This document shows positions 42,197 through 50,707 of a stretch of DNA of 64,000 bases, in pieces. The DNA comes from Mangrovimicrobium sp033283385 (GTDB lineage: Bacteria; Pseudomonadota; Gammaproteobacteria; Pseudomonadales; Halieaceae). Each line of letters opens with the position of its first letter. Position 1 is the stretch's first letter. A model generated the notes under the pieces. The model saw only the letters and a program-made list of their open reading frames with translations. It did not search any database and had not been told where the DNA came from. The stretch spans positions 1,116,001 to 1,180,000 of the forward strand of contig JAWMQQ010000001.1 of NCBI GenBank assembly GCA_033283385.1, read 5' to 3'. The translations under genes were made by a program, and so were the position numbers.

Positions 42197-43490
42197 ACTT
42201 GCGGTAGAGGGAGCGCAGGCTGATGCCGGCGATGGCCGCGGCGCGCTCCTTGTCGCCGTCGCAGTGGGCCAGCAGTTGCTGCAGGTAGCGCTGCTCCTGC
42301 GTGCGCAGGTCCACCCAGTCCACTTCATCCGCATCGCCTTCGCCCGCCGCGACAGCCCGCGGCGCCAGGCAGCGTTCCAGCACCGGCGGGTCGATGACGT
42401 TGGAGCGCGAGAAGATGATCGCCCGCTCCATCACGTTGCGCAGTTCGCGGGAATTGCCCGGGAAGGGCTCCGCCTGCAGGCGCTTGATCGCCGAACTGGT
42501 CAGGTGGTACTTGCCCTCGCCGGCGAGTTTTTCCAGCAGCGAGCGGGCGATCAGCGCGATGTCGTCCGGCCGCTCGCGCAGGGGGGGCAGGGTGATGGGG
42601 AAGGTGTTGATGCGGTAGTACAGGTCCTCGCGGAATTCCCCGGCGGCGACCATCGCGGCCAGGTCCTTGTGGGTGGCGCAGACCAGGCGGAAGTCCGCCC
42701 GCTTCAGCTGGGTGCTGCCCACGGCGCGGAAGGAACGGGTTTCCAGCAGGCGCAGCAGCTTCACCTGCATGCCCAGCGGCACGTCGCCGATCTCGTCCAG
42801 GAACAGGGTGCCGCCGTGGGCTTCCTCCAGCAGGCCCGGCTTGGTGTTCGTGGCACCGGTAAACGCGCCTTTCACGTGGCCGAACAGCTCGCTCTCGAAC
42901 AGGGTCTCGGTCAGCCCCGCACACTCCACGGTGACGAAGTTGTGTTCCGCCCGGGCGCTGGCCTCGTGGATGGCGTTGGCGGCCAGTTCCTTGCCGCTGC
43001 CGGATTCGCCCAGCAGCAGCACCGAGGTGTCGTGGGGCGCCACCAGGTTGATCATCTCCACCAGCTGGTTGAAGGCCGGGCTGCGGCCGACCATGCGCTC
43101 CCCGTGGATTTCCGCGCTGGCGATGTTCACCGGCTTGAGCACCTCGATGAAGTAGGCCGGCTCGCCGCTGGCGTCGGTCAGCGGCACCATTTCCACGTCG
43201 ATGTGTTCGCGGCCGCGCGGGGTGTTGTGGATGTGCAGCACGCGCTCCTTCTCCAGCGAGCTGCGGCAGGCCGCCAGAGGGCAGCTCTCGCCGGCCTGGT
43301 CGCAGGGGCGGTCGTAGCCGTGGGAGATGCGGTAGCAGCGCTCGCCCGGGGCGATCTCGCCGAAGTTCTGCTGGTAGCGGCGGTTGCTGGCGAGCACCTC
43401 GTAGTCGGTGGAAACCAGGATGGCGGGGTGCTCGAAGCCCTCCAGCAGGGAGGAGAAATCCAGTTCGCCCGGGTCCAGGTATTGTGGCAT
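42189..43490 (-). CDS. Sigma-54-dependent activator, FisR-like
   Basis: A 433-residue enhancer-binding protein: a PAS-like sensor (1-130) with Cys52, Cys63, Cys70 and Cys75 (GERCYRISHGYDRPC, ESCPLAAC), AAA+ domain with Walker A GESGSGKE, ESELFGHVKGAFTGA and GTLFLDEIGD, and a Fis-type HTH at the end (AAIAGISLRSLYRKLL). FisR is the sulfane-sulfur-sensing activator of sulfide oxidation genes in Cupriavidus; the Cys grouping and the divergent sulfide operon agree. It would open the sigma-54 promoter at 43640. ATG at 43490 is chosen; TTG at 43511 and GTG at 43502 are alternatives. Confidence 0.88.
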   Translation of the reverse strand: MPQYLDPGELDFSSLLEGFEHPAILVSTDYEVLASNRRYQQNFGEIAPGERCYRISHGYDRPCDQAGESCPLAACRSSLEKERVLHIHNTPRGREHIDVEMVPLTDASGEPAYFIEVLKPVNIASAEIHGERMVGRSPAFNQLVEMINLVAPHDTSVLLLGESGSGKELAANAIHEASARAEHNFVTVECAGLTETLFESELFGHVKGAFTGATNTKPGLLEEAHGGTLFLDEIGDVPLGMQVKLLRLLETRSFRAVGSTQLKRADFRLVCATHKDLAAMVAAGEFREDLYYRINTFPITLPPLRERPDDIALIARSLLEKLAGEGKYHLTSSAIKRLQAEPFPGNSRELRNVMERAIIFSRSNVIDPPVLERCLAPRAVAAGEGDADEVDWVDLRTQEQRYLQQLLAHCDGDKERAAAIAGISLRSLYRKLL

Positions 43491-43639
43491 GGTCTTTGTC
43501 ACCAATGACAAGATAGAATGTCAATTATGGCAAGAGCGGGGCGAATGTGAAACCCCCGGCGCTTTTCCACATTAATTTTGTGGGCAATAAAGCCCTATAA
43601 ATCAATGCGATAAAATCTTTTCCTGTATCGGCCTGGAGG
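43491..43639 (+). promoter_or_regulatory. Upstream activator region with inverted repeats
   Basis: Two inverted repeats precede the -24/-12 promoter: TGACA-N8-TGTCA (about 43506-43523) and CCACA-N7-TGTGG (43567-43583). They lie at a suitable distance (60-135 bp) for an enhancer-binding protein, so they are candidate binding sites for the divergent FisR-like protein. Which is used cannot be told. Confidence 0.5.
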
Positions 43640-43655
43640 TGGCACGGGCTTTGCG
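43640..43655 (+). promoter_or_regulatory. Sigma-54 (-24/-12) promoter
   Basis: TGGCACG-GGCT-TTGCG matches the sigma-54 consensus TGGCACG-N4-TTGCW at nearly every base, including the invariant GG and GC. It sits 69 bp before the cioA ATG, and the only plausible activator is the divergent FisR-like gene. Confidence 0.92.
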
Positions 43656-43723
43656 ATGTATACACCTGAATGTGCCAGGTCCGCCGACAGGGTGGCGCCG
43701 GCATACACGTTCCAGGAGTACCC

Positions 43724-45082
43724 ATGTCCATAGACCCGTTCGTGCTGGCGCGCATACAGTTCGCCGCCAACATCAGTTTCCATATCCTGTTCCCGGCCAT
43801 CTCCATCGGGCTCGCCTGGCTGTTGTTGTACTTCCGCTGGCGGTTCACCCGCAGCGGTGACAAGGCCTGGGAGTACGCCTATTTCTTCTGGGTGAAGATC
43901 TTCGCGCTCACCTTCGCCATGGGGGTTGTCTCCGGCATCACCATGAGTTTCCAGTTCGGCACAAACTGGCCCGGCTTCATGGCGAAAGTGGGCAATATCG
44001 CCGGGCCGCTGCTGGGCTATGAAGTGCTCAGCGCGTTTTTCCTCGAGGCCTCCTTTCTCGGCATCATGCTGTTCGGCAAGGACCGGGTCTCCAACCGCAC
44101 CCACATGATCGCCACCTTCCTGGTCGCCTTCGGCACCACCCTGTCGGCGTTCTGGATTCTCAGCCTCAACTCCTGGATGCAGACCCCGGCGGGTTACCGT
44201 ATCGAGAACGGGGTGGCCTTCGTCGACGACTGGTGGGCGGTTATCTTCAACCCCTCGTTTCCCTACCGCATGGCCCACATGCTGGCGGCCTCGCTGCTGA
44301 CCAGTTCCTTCCTGATCGCCGGCGTGAGCGCCTGGCGTGCGCTGAAGAATGTCGACGGCCCCGCCACCTGGAAAGTGATGCGCACGGGGGTGGTGCTGGC
44401 GGCGGTGATGGCGCCGCTGCAGATCTTCATCGGCGACCTGCACGGCCTGAACACGCTGGAGCACCAGCCGGCCAAGGTGGCGGCGATGGAGGCGGTGTGG
44501 GAGACCGAGGCCGGCGCGCCGTTCACCGCCGTCGCCTGGCCCGACGAGAAAACCCGCAGCAACCGCTTCGCCGTGGAGATTCCCTACGCCGCCAGCCTGA
44601 TCCTGACCCACCACGCCCAGGGCGAGGTGCGCGGGCTCAATGAATTCGAGGGCGAGCACCCGCCGGTGGCGGTGGTGTTCTGGTCCTTCCGGGTGATGCT
44701 GGCGATGGGCGTGCTGATGCTGCTGGTCGGCTGGTGGGCCGCCTGGGAGATGCGCGGCAACCGCCCCGCCGGGCGCTGGCTGCTGCGCGCGCTCTCGGCA
44801 ATGACCTTCTCCGGCTGGGTCGCCGTGCTGGCGGGCTGGTATGTCACCGAGATCGGCCGCCAGCCCTGGATCGTCGAGGGCGTGCTGCGGGTGCAGGACG
44901 TGGTCGCCGACCACAGCAGCGCCACCGTCGCGGGAACGCTGTTCGGCTACGTGCTGCTCTACCTGTTCCTGCTGGCTTCATACGTCGGCGCGCTGCGCTA
45001 CCTCTCAACCAAGCCGGCGGCATCGCTGGCCCTCGGACCGGTCGCCTTCGCCACTGGCCGCCACGCCAAAGCGGAGGCCTGA
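43724..45082 (+). CDS. cioA: Cytochrome bd-type quinol oxidase subunit I (CioA-like)
   Basis: A 452-residue membrane protein. Family marks are ARIQFAANISFHILFPA at the N-terminus (His heme ligand), the FGTNWPGF and FFLEASFLGIMLFG segments, GDLHGLNTLEHQPAKVAAMEA, and GRQPWIVEGVLR. The Q-loop after GDLHG is short, as in the cyanide-insensitive CIO branch. It oxidises ubiquinol and reduces oxygen, and bd oxidases tolerate sulfide that blocks heme-copper oxidases. GGAG precedes ATG 43724. First gene of the sigma-54 operon. Confidence 0.92.
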   Translation: MSIDPFVLARIQFAANISFHILFPAISIGLAWLLLYFRWRFTRSGDKAWEYAYFFWVKIFALTFAMGVVSGITMSFQFGTNWPGFMAKVGNIAGPLLGYEVLSAFFLEASFLGIMLFGKDRVSNRTHMIATFLVAFGTTLSAFWILSLNSWMQTPAGYRIENGVAFVDDWWAVIFNPSFPYRMAHMLAASLLTSSFLIAGVSAWRALKNVDGPATWKVMRTGVVLAAVMAPLQIFIGDLHGLNTLEHQPAKVAAMEAVWETEAGAPFTAVAWPDEKTRSNRFAVEIPYAASLILTHHAQGEVRGLNEFEGEHPPVAVVFWSFRVMLAMGVLMLLVGWWAAWEMRGNRPAGRWLLRALSAMTFSGWVAVLAGWYVTEIGRQPWIVEGVLRVQDVVADHSSATVAGTLFGYVLLYLFLLASYVGALRYLSTKPAASLALGPVAFATGRHAKAEA

Positions 45083-45085
45083 AAC

Positions 45086-46078
45086 ATGGAATACTGGTTA
45101 CCGATCATCTACATGGCGGCCATGGGCCTGGCCCTGTTGATCTACGTGATCCTCGACGGCTACGACCTCGGCGTGGGCATGCTGGTCCCGCTGGCGGAAG
45201 AGGGCGAGAAGGACATCATGGTGGCGTCTATCGGACCCTTCTGGGACGCCAACGAGACCTGGATCGTGCTCGGCGTCGGCATCCTGCTGATCGCCTTCCC
45301 GCTGGCCCACGGCATCGTGCTCACCAGCCTCTACCTGCCGGTCACCATCATGCTGATGGGCCTGATCCTGCGCGGGGTGGCCTTCGACCTGCGGGTGAAG
45401 GCGGGCGACCAGCACCGCCATCTCTGGAACCGCGCCTTCGCAATCGGCTCGCTGGTGGCCTCCACCGCCCAGGGCTGGATGCTGGGCGCCTATGTCACCG
45501 GCCTGCAGACCACGCCGACCAGCCTGCTGTTCGCGGTGCTGATCGCCCTGACCCTGCCGGCCCTTTACCTGGTGCTGGGTTGCGGCTGGCTGCTGATCAA
45601 GACCGACGGCGCGCTGCAGCGCAAGACCCTGGGCTGGGCCCGGCTGGCGGTGTGGCCGATGGGCCTGGGCCTGCTGCTGGTGTCCATAGCGACGCCGCTG
45701 GTCAGCGCGTCCATCGCCCACAAGTGGTTCAGCTGGCCCAACTTCCTCTACCTGCTGCCCATCCCGCTGGTCTGCACGCTGGCCTTCGCCGGTATCCTGG
45801 TGCTGCTGCGCAGGGAGAGCTGGATCGAGACCAGCCGCAGCTGGTGGCTCTACGGCGCGGTGGTGCTGATCTGCGTGATGGCCAGCATCGGGCTCGGCTA
45901 CAGCCTGTTCCCCAACGTGATCGTCGACCGCATGACCATCTGGGAGGCGGCGGCCGCCGTGGAGTCCCTGGAGTTCACCCTGGTGGGCGTCGTGCTGACG
46001 CTGCCGGTAATCATCGTCTATACCGTATTCGTCTACCGCATTTTCCACGGCAAGGCGACGGAGCTTTCCTATGAATAA
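45086..46078 (+). CDS. cioB: Cytochrome bd-type quinol oxidase subunit II (CioB-like)
   Basis: A 330-residue subunit with eight to nine membrane helices: DGYDLGVGMLVPLAE near the N-terminus, FWDANETWIVLGVGILLIAFPLAH and GLGYSLFPNVIVDRMTIWEAA are CydB/CioB landmarks. Starts 3 bp after cioA and slightly overlaps the possible upstream start of the persulfide dioxygenase gene. No small CydX-type gene is visible. Confidence 0.93.
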   Translation: MEYWLPIIYMAAMGLALLIYVILDGYDLGVGMLVPLAEEGEKDIMVASIGPFWDANETWIVLGVGILLIAFPLAHGIVLTSLYLPVTIMLMGLILRGVAFDLRVKAGDQHRHLWNRAFAIGSLVASTAQGWMLGAYVTGLQTTPTSLLFAVLIALTLPALYLVLGCGWLLIKTDGALQRKTLGWARLAVWPMGLGLLLVSIATPLVSASIAHKWFSWPNFLYLLPIPLVCTLAFAGILVLLRRESWIETSRSWWLYGAVVLICVMASIGLGYSLFPNVIVDRMTIWEAAAAVESLEFTLVGVVLTLPVIIVYTVFVYRIFHGKATELSYE

Positions 46079-46106
46079 ATTCGGCGCAAACTGCGAGGAG
46101 CATGTG

Positions 46107-47000
46107 ATGGCTGATATCCCCTTTACCCTTGACCTGTCCAGCCAACCGGAGGTGGTGCCGTTTTTCGACGCGGACACCAATACCTTCTCCTATGTGGTCA
46201 AGGACCCGGGCTCGAACGCCTGCGCCGTGGTCGATTCGGTGATGGAGATCGACTACGCCGCCGGCCGGCTGGGCCTGCAGGGCGCGAACGAGATCATCGA
46301 CTACATCCGCCGCCACGACCTGCGCCTGGAGTGGATCATCGAGACCCACGTGCACGCCGACCACCTGTCCGCGGCTCCCTATCTACAGGAGCAGCTCGGC
46401 GGCAAGATCGGCATCGGCGAGCACATCGTCACGGTGCAGGACACCTTCGGCAAGATATTCAACGCGGGCACGGAGTTCGCCCGCGACGGCTCCCAGTTCG
46501 ACCACCTGTTCAAGGACGGCGAATGCTACACCGTGGGCAGCCTGGTCTGCCGCGCGCTGTATACGCCGGGGCATACGCCCGCCTGCATGAGCCACGTCAT
46601 GGGCGATGCCTGTTTTGTCGGCGATACCCTGTTCATGCCAGACGGCGGCACCGCCCGCGCCGACTTTCCCGGCGGCGATGCCGGCGTGCTGTACCAGTCG
46701 ATCCAGCGCCTGCTGTCGCTGCCCGGGGAGGTGCGCCTGTTCATGTGCCACGACTACATGCCCAATGGCCGCGAGGTTGAGTACGAGACCACGGTGGAAG
46801 CGCAGAAGGCCACCAATATCCACGTGCACACCGGGGTGAGCGAGAAGGAGTTCGTCGCCATGCGCGAGGCCCGCGACGCGACACTGGGCATGCCGCGGCT
46901 GATCCTGCCCTCGCTGCAGGTCAACATGCGCGCCGGCCACCTGCCCGAGGCGGACAACAACGGCACCGTCTACCTGAAACTGCCCATCAACGCCCTGTAG
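46107..47000 (+). CDS. Persulfide dioxygenase-like MBL-fold hydrolase (ETHE1/Blh type)
   Basis: A 297-residue metallo-beta-lactamase-fold protein: THVHADHLSAAPYLQ with the metal HxHxDH, YTPGHTPACMSH, GDTLFMPDGGTARADFPGG and MCHDYMPNGREV with further ligands. This arrangement is the Blh/PDO2 subgroup that oxidises glutathione persulfide to sulfite with O2. The ATG at 46107 has GAGGAG six bases upstream; a start at 46071 inside cioB is the alternative. The position between oxidase and SQR supports a role in sulfide oxidation. Confidence 0.88.
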   Translation: MADIPFTLDLSSQPEVVPFFDADTNTFSYVVKDPGSNACAVVDSVMEIDYAAGRLGLQGANEIIDYIRRHDLRLEWIIETHVHADHLSAAPYLQEQLGGKIGIGEHIVTVQDTFGKIFNAGTEFARDGSQFDHLFKDGECYTVGSLVCRALYTPGHTPACMSHVMGDACFVGDTLFMPDGGTARADFPGGDAGVLYQSIQRLLSLPGEVRLFMCHDYMPNGREVEYETTVEAQKATNIHVHTGVSEKEFVAMREARDATLGMPRLILPSLQVNMRAGHLPEADNNGTVYLKLPINAL

Positions 47001-47009
47001 GAGGATCCC

Positions 47010-48677
47010 ATGGACGTCAAACGACTCGATAACCACCTGACGGTTTCCGGCCAGATCACTCCGGAAGACGTCGTACAGCTTGCGCAGCTCGGCGTGCGCA
47101 CGCTTATCTGCAACCGCCCCGATGGCGAGGGCTCCGACCAGCCCGGCTTCCAGGAAGTCGCCCAGGCCGCCGAGGCGCTGGGCATGACCTGCCACTACCT
47201 GCCGGTCACCTCCGGCAAAGTGCTCGACGAAGAGGCCGAGCAGTTCGGCCAGTTGCTGGAAAGCGCCGGCGGGCTGGTGCACGCCTTCTGTCGCACCGGC
47301 ATGCGCTCGACCACCTTGTGGGCCCTGTACGAAGGCCGCCGCCGGCCGGTCACCGAGATCGCCGGCGCGGCCAAGCGCGCGGGCTACGACATGAGCGGCG
47401 TGGCCGCGCGCATCAGCGGCCAGTCGGCGGACGGCGGCGAACGCCTGGCGAGCTACGACGTGCTGATCGTCGGCGGCGGCGCCGCAGGCATCGCCACGGC
47501 GGCGAGCCTGCGCAAGCGCAACAAGGACATCACCATCGCCATCGTCGACCCCGCCGACGTGCACTACTACCAGCCGGGCTGGACCCTGGTGGGGGCGGGC
47601 GTATTCAAGGCGCAGCAAACGGCGCGCACCATGGCCTCGCTGATCCCCCGCGACGTCGACTGGATCAAGGCGGCGGTGGCGGCCTTCGATCCGCAGCGCA
47701 ACGTGGTGGTGCTGGAAGGCTGCCGCCTGGTCGGCTACCAGCGCCTGGTGGTGGCGCCGGGCATCAAGCTCAACTGGGAGGGCATCGAGGGACTGCCGGA
47801 AACCCTGGGCCACAACGGCGTGACCTCGAACTACCGGTTCGACCTGGCGCCCTACACCTGGAGGCTGGTCACCGAGTTGCAGAACGGCAAAGCGCTGTTC
47901 ACCCAGCCGCCCATGCCTATCAAGTGCGCCGGCGCGCCGCAGAAGGCCATGTACCTCTCGGCGGATCACTGGCTGCGGGTGGGCCGGCTGGACAACATCC
48001 AGATCGAGTTCCACAACGCGGGCGGGGTGTTGTTCGGCGTGCCGGACTACGTGCCCGCGCTGATGCGTTATGTCGAGAAATACAATGTGGCCCTGCAGTT
48101 CAACCACCGCCTGACCCGTATCGACGGCCCCGGCCACCGGGCCTGGTTCGAGGTGACGGGCCCCGACGGGGAGGTGAGCACCGAGGAGCGCCGCTTCGAC
48201 ATGATCCACGTGGTGCCGCCGCAGGTCGCCCCGGACTTCATCCGCGCCAGCGCCCTGGCCGACCAGGCCGGCTGGGTGGACGTGGAGCAGAACACCCTGC
48301 GCCACAAGCAGTTCGACAACATCTGGGCGCTGGGCGACGTGGCCAGCGCGCCCAACGCCAAGACCGCCGCCGCCGCGCGCAAGCAGGCGCCGGTAGTGGC
48401 CAACAACGTGCTCGCCGACATGGGCCTGGCCCGCGGCATCGCGCACTACGACGGCTACGGCTCCTGCCCGCTGACCGTGGAGCGCGGTAAGATCGTGCTG
48501 GCGGAGTTCGGCTACGGCGGCAAGCTGCTGCCGAGCTTCCCGCGCTGGCTGCTGGACGGCACCAAGCCCACCCGGCTGGCCTGGCTGATGAAGGAGAGAA
48601 TCCTGCCGCCGCTGTACTGGCAGGGCATGCTGCGCGGCCGCGAGTGGCTGGCGCAGCCGGTCATCGGGGAGAACTGA
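47010..48677 (+). CDS. DUF442-sulfide:quinone oxidoreductase fusion
   Basis: A 555-residue fusion. Residues 1-130 are a DUF442/phosphatase-like domain with the loop HAFCRTGMRS (Cys-x5-Arg, as in sulfurtransfer or phosphatase enzymes). From 150 a type II SQR follows: VLIVGGGAAGIATAASLRKR (FAD), YYQPGWTLVG, the redox Cys in PIKCAGAPQKAMYL, HVVPPQVAPDF, WALGDVASAPNAKTAAAARKQ (FAD) and the second Cys in YGSCPL. SQR oxidises sulfide to persulfide and reduces ubiquinone, feeding the CioAB oxidase. It would sit at the inner-membrane face. Starts 9 bp after the dioxygenase gene with GGAGG upstream. Confidence 0.92.
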   Translation: MDVKRLDNHLTVSGQITPEDVVQLAQLGVRTLICNRPDGEGSDQPGFQEVAQAAEALGMTCHYLPVTSGKVLDEEAEQFGQLLESAGGLVHAFCRTGMRSTTLWALYEGRRRPVTEIAGAAKRAGYDMSGVAARISGQSADGGERLASYDVLIVGGGAAGIATAASLRKRNKDITIAIVDPADVHYYQPGWTLVGAGVFKAQQTARTMASLIPRDVDWIKAAVAAFDPQRNVVVLEGCRLVGYQRLVVAPGIKLNWEGIEGLPETLGHNGVTSNYRFDLAPYTWRLVTELQNGKALFTQPPMPIKCAGAPQKAMYLSADHWLRVGRLDNIQIEFHNAGGVLFGVPDYVPALMRYVEKYNVALQFNHRLTRIDGPGHRAWFEVTGPDGEVSTEERRFDMIHVVPPQVAPDFIRASALADQAGWVDVEQNTLRHKQFDNIWALGDVASAPNAKTAAAARKQAPVVANNVLADMGLARGIAHYDGYGSCPLTVERGKIVLAEFGYGGKLLPSFPRWLLDGTKPTRLAWLMKERILPPLYWQGMLRGREWLAQPVIGEN

Positions 48678-50408
48678 GTGACAGGACTGCAGCGCTACCT
48701 GCCCATCCTGGTCTGGGGGCGCGAGTACAACCGCCAGCTGCTGGCCAGCGACCTGCTGGCGGCGGTGATCATCACCATCATGATGATCCCCCAGGCGCTG
48801 GCCTATGCGCTGCTCGCCGGCCTGCCGGTGCAGATGGGCCTGTACGCGGGCATCCTGCCGCTGCTGGTGTACGGCATCTTCGGCAGCAGCCGCACCCTGG
48901 CCGTGGGCCCGGTGGCGGTGGTCTCGCTGATGACCGCGACGGCGGCGGGGCAGGTGGCCCAGGCCGGCAGCGCCGGCTATATCGCGGCGGCCCTGCTGCT
49001 GGCGCTGATGTCCGGCCTGTTCCTGTTGCTGATGGGCATCCTGCGCATGGGCTTCCTGGCGAATTTCCTCTCGCACCCGGTGATCGTCGGCTTTATCAGC
49101 GCCTCGGGGATCATCATCGGGGTCAGCCAGCTCAAGCACATCCTCGGTATCAGCGCCCACGGCGACAACCTGCTGCAGTTGCTGGCCAGCCTCGCCCGGG
49201 GGCTTGGCGCCATCAATCTTCCCACGCTCGCCCTCGGTGTCGTCGTGATAGCTTTCCTGTTCTGGCTGCGGCAGGGGTTGAAACCCCTGCTGTTGCGCGC
49301 CGGGGTGGCGGAATTCCCGGCCACCCTGATCGCGCGGGCCGGCCCGGTGTTCGTGGTGATCGCCACCAGCGTCGCGGCCTGGGCGCTGGGGCTGGAGCGC
49401 TACGGTGTGACGCTGGTGGGGGACATTCCCGCCGGGCTGCCCGGCCTCACCCTGCCGTCCTTATCGCTGCCCCTGTGGCGTGAGCTCACCGTATCGGCGC
49501 TGTTCATCTCGCTGATCGGCTTCGTGGAGTCGGTGGCGATGGGGCACACGCTGGCCGCACGGCGCGGGCAGAAGATTGACCCGGACCAGGAACTGGTCGG
49601 CCTGGGCGCGGCCAACATCGCCGCCTCGTTCACCGGCGCCTACCCGGTCACCGGCGGCTTCGCCCGCTCGATCATGAATTTCGACGCGGGCGCGCAGACC
49701 CCGGCGGCGGGCATGTTCACCGCGGTGGGCGTCGCGATGGCCGTGCTGTTCCTGACCCCGTACCTCGCCTACCTGCCCCAGGCGACGCTGGCCGCGACCA
49801 TCATCGTGGCGGTGCTGTCGCTGATCGACCTGTCGATCCTGCGGCGCACCTGGCAGTACGGCAAGTCGGAGTTCGCGGCGGTGGCCACCACCATGCTGGC
49901 GACCCTGGCGCTGGGGGTGGAGACCGGCGTCGCCTGCGGCGTGCTGGCGTCCCTGTCCCTGCACCTGTACAAGACCTCGCGGCCGCACATGGCGGAGGTG
50001 GGGGAGGTGCCGGGTACCGAGCACTTCCGCAATATCAATCGCCGCGAGGTGCGCACCCACGAGAACATCCTCTCGCTGCGCGTGGACCAGAGCCTGTACT
50101 TCGCCAACGCCAGTTACATCGAGGACCACCTCTACGAGCTGCTGGCCGGGCGGCCGGCGGTGCGCGATGTGATCCTGATGTGTCCCGCGGTGAACGAGAT
50201 CGACTTCAGCGCGCTGGAGACCCTGGAGAGTATCAACCGGCGGCTGGAGAGCCGGGGGATTCGCTTCCACCTGTCGGAGGTGAAGGGGCCGGTGATGGAT
50301 GCGCTCAAGCGCACCCACTTCCTGCAGCAACTGACCGGGCAGGTCTGGCTGACCCAGCACCAGGCGGTGGCGGCGATTGCGGAGGCCGGCGAGAGCGCGG
50401 CCCTGTAG
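48678..50408 (+). CDS. SulP-family anion transporter
   Basis: A 576-residue SLC26/SulP transporter with 10-14 membrane helices (MIPQALAYALLAGLPVQMGLYAGI, FGSSRTLAVGPVAVVSLMT, GAANIAASFTGAYPVTGGFARS) and a C-terminal STAS domain (about 440-560; NEIDFSALETLESINRRLE). It likely exports sulfite or sulfate, or imports bicarbonate. GTG at 48678 follows the SQR stop directly, so it is coupled and part of the sulfide operon. Its stop TAG is the start of a REP-like element. Confidence 0.9.
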   Translation: MTGLQRYLPILVWGREYNRQLLASDLLAAVIITIMMIPQALAYALLAGLPVQMGLYAGILPLLVYGIFGSSRTLAVGPVAVVSLMTATAAGQVAQAGSAGYIAAALLLALMSGLFLLLMGILRMGFLANFLSHPVIVGFISASGIIIGVSQLKHILGISAHGDNLLQLLASLARGLGAINLPTLALGVVVIAFLFWLRQGLKPLLLRAGVAEFPATLIARAGPVFVVIATSVAAWALGLERYGVTLVGDIPAGLPGLTLPSLSLPLWRELTVSALFISLIGFVESVAMGHTLAARRGQKIDPDQELVGLGAANIAASFTGAYPVTGGFARSIMNFDAGAQTPAAGMFTAVGVAMAVLFLTPYLAYLPQATLAATIIVAVLSLIDLSILRRTWQYGKSEFAAVATTMLATLALGVETGVACGVLASLSLHLYKTSRPHMAEVGEVPGTEHFRNINRREVRTHENILSLRVDQSLYFANASYIEDHLYELLAGRPAVRDVILMCPAVNEIDFSALETLESINRRLESRGIRFHLSEVKGPVMDALKRTHFLQQLTGQVWLTQHQAVAAIAEAGESAAL

Positions 50409-50687
50409 GAGCGCGTTACACGCGCGATTGGCGGTGGTGGAATCCTGCGCATTGCGATCGCCTGCGTAGCAGGCTCCTACAGGGCGCGATCTGGTTGCGG
50501 TGGGCTGCGATATATCGCGATCGCCTGCGTAGCAGGCTCCTACGTTGTAGGAGCGCGTTACACGCGCGATTGGCGGTGGTGGAATCCCGCGCATCGCGAT
50601 CGCCTGCGTAGCAGGCTCCTACAGGGCGCGATCTGGTTGCGGTGGGCTGCGATATATCGCGATCGCCTGCGTAGCAGGCTCCTACGG
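50404..50687 (+). repeat. REP-like cluster with 142-bp tandem duplication
   Basis: Two head-to-tail copies, 50404-50545 and 50546-50687, differ at only a few bases. Each includes one GTAGGAGCGCGTTACACGCG element and two GATCGCCTGCGTAGCAGGCTCC elements. They separate the convergent sulP and lpxH genes; no gene is seen. Confidence 0.9.
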
Positions 50688-50707
50688 CGTGAGGTTTTAT
50701 CTATAAC

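Noticed and set aside
46383..49160. 925-codon open frame on the minus strand
   Set aside because: It is opposite the persulfide dioxygenase, SQR and SulP genes; its Gly/His/Arg/Ala-rich composition is the usual shadow of GC-rich genes, with no known domain.
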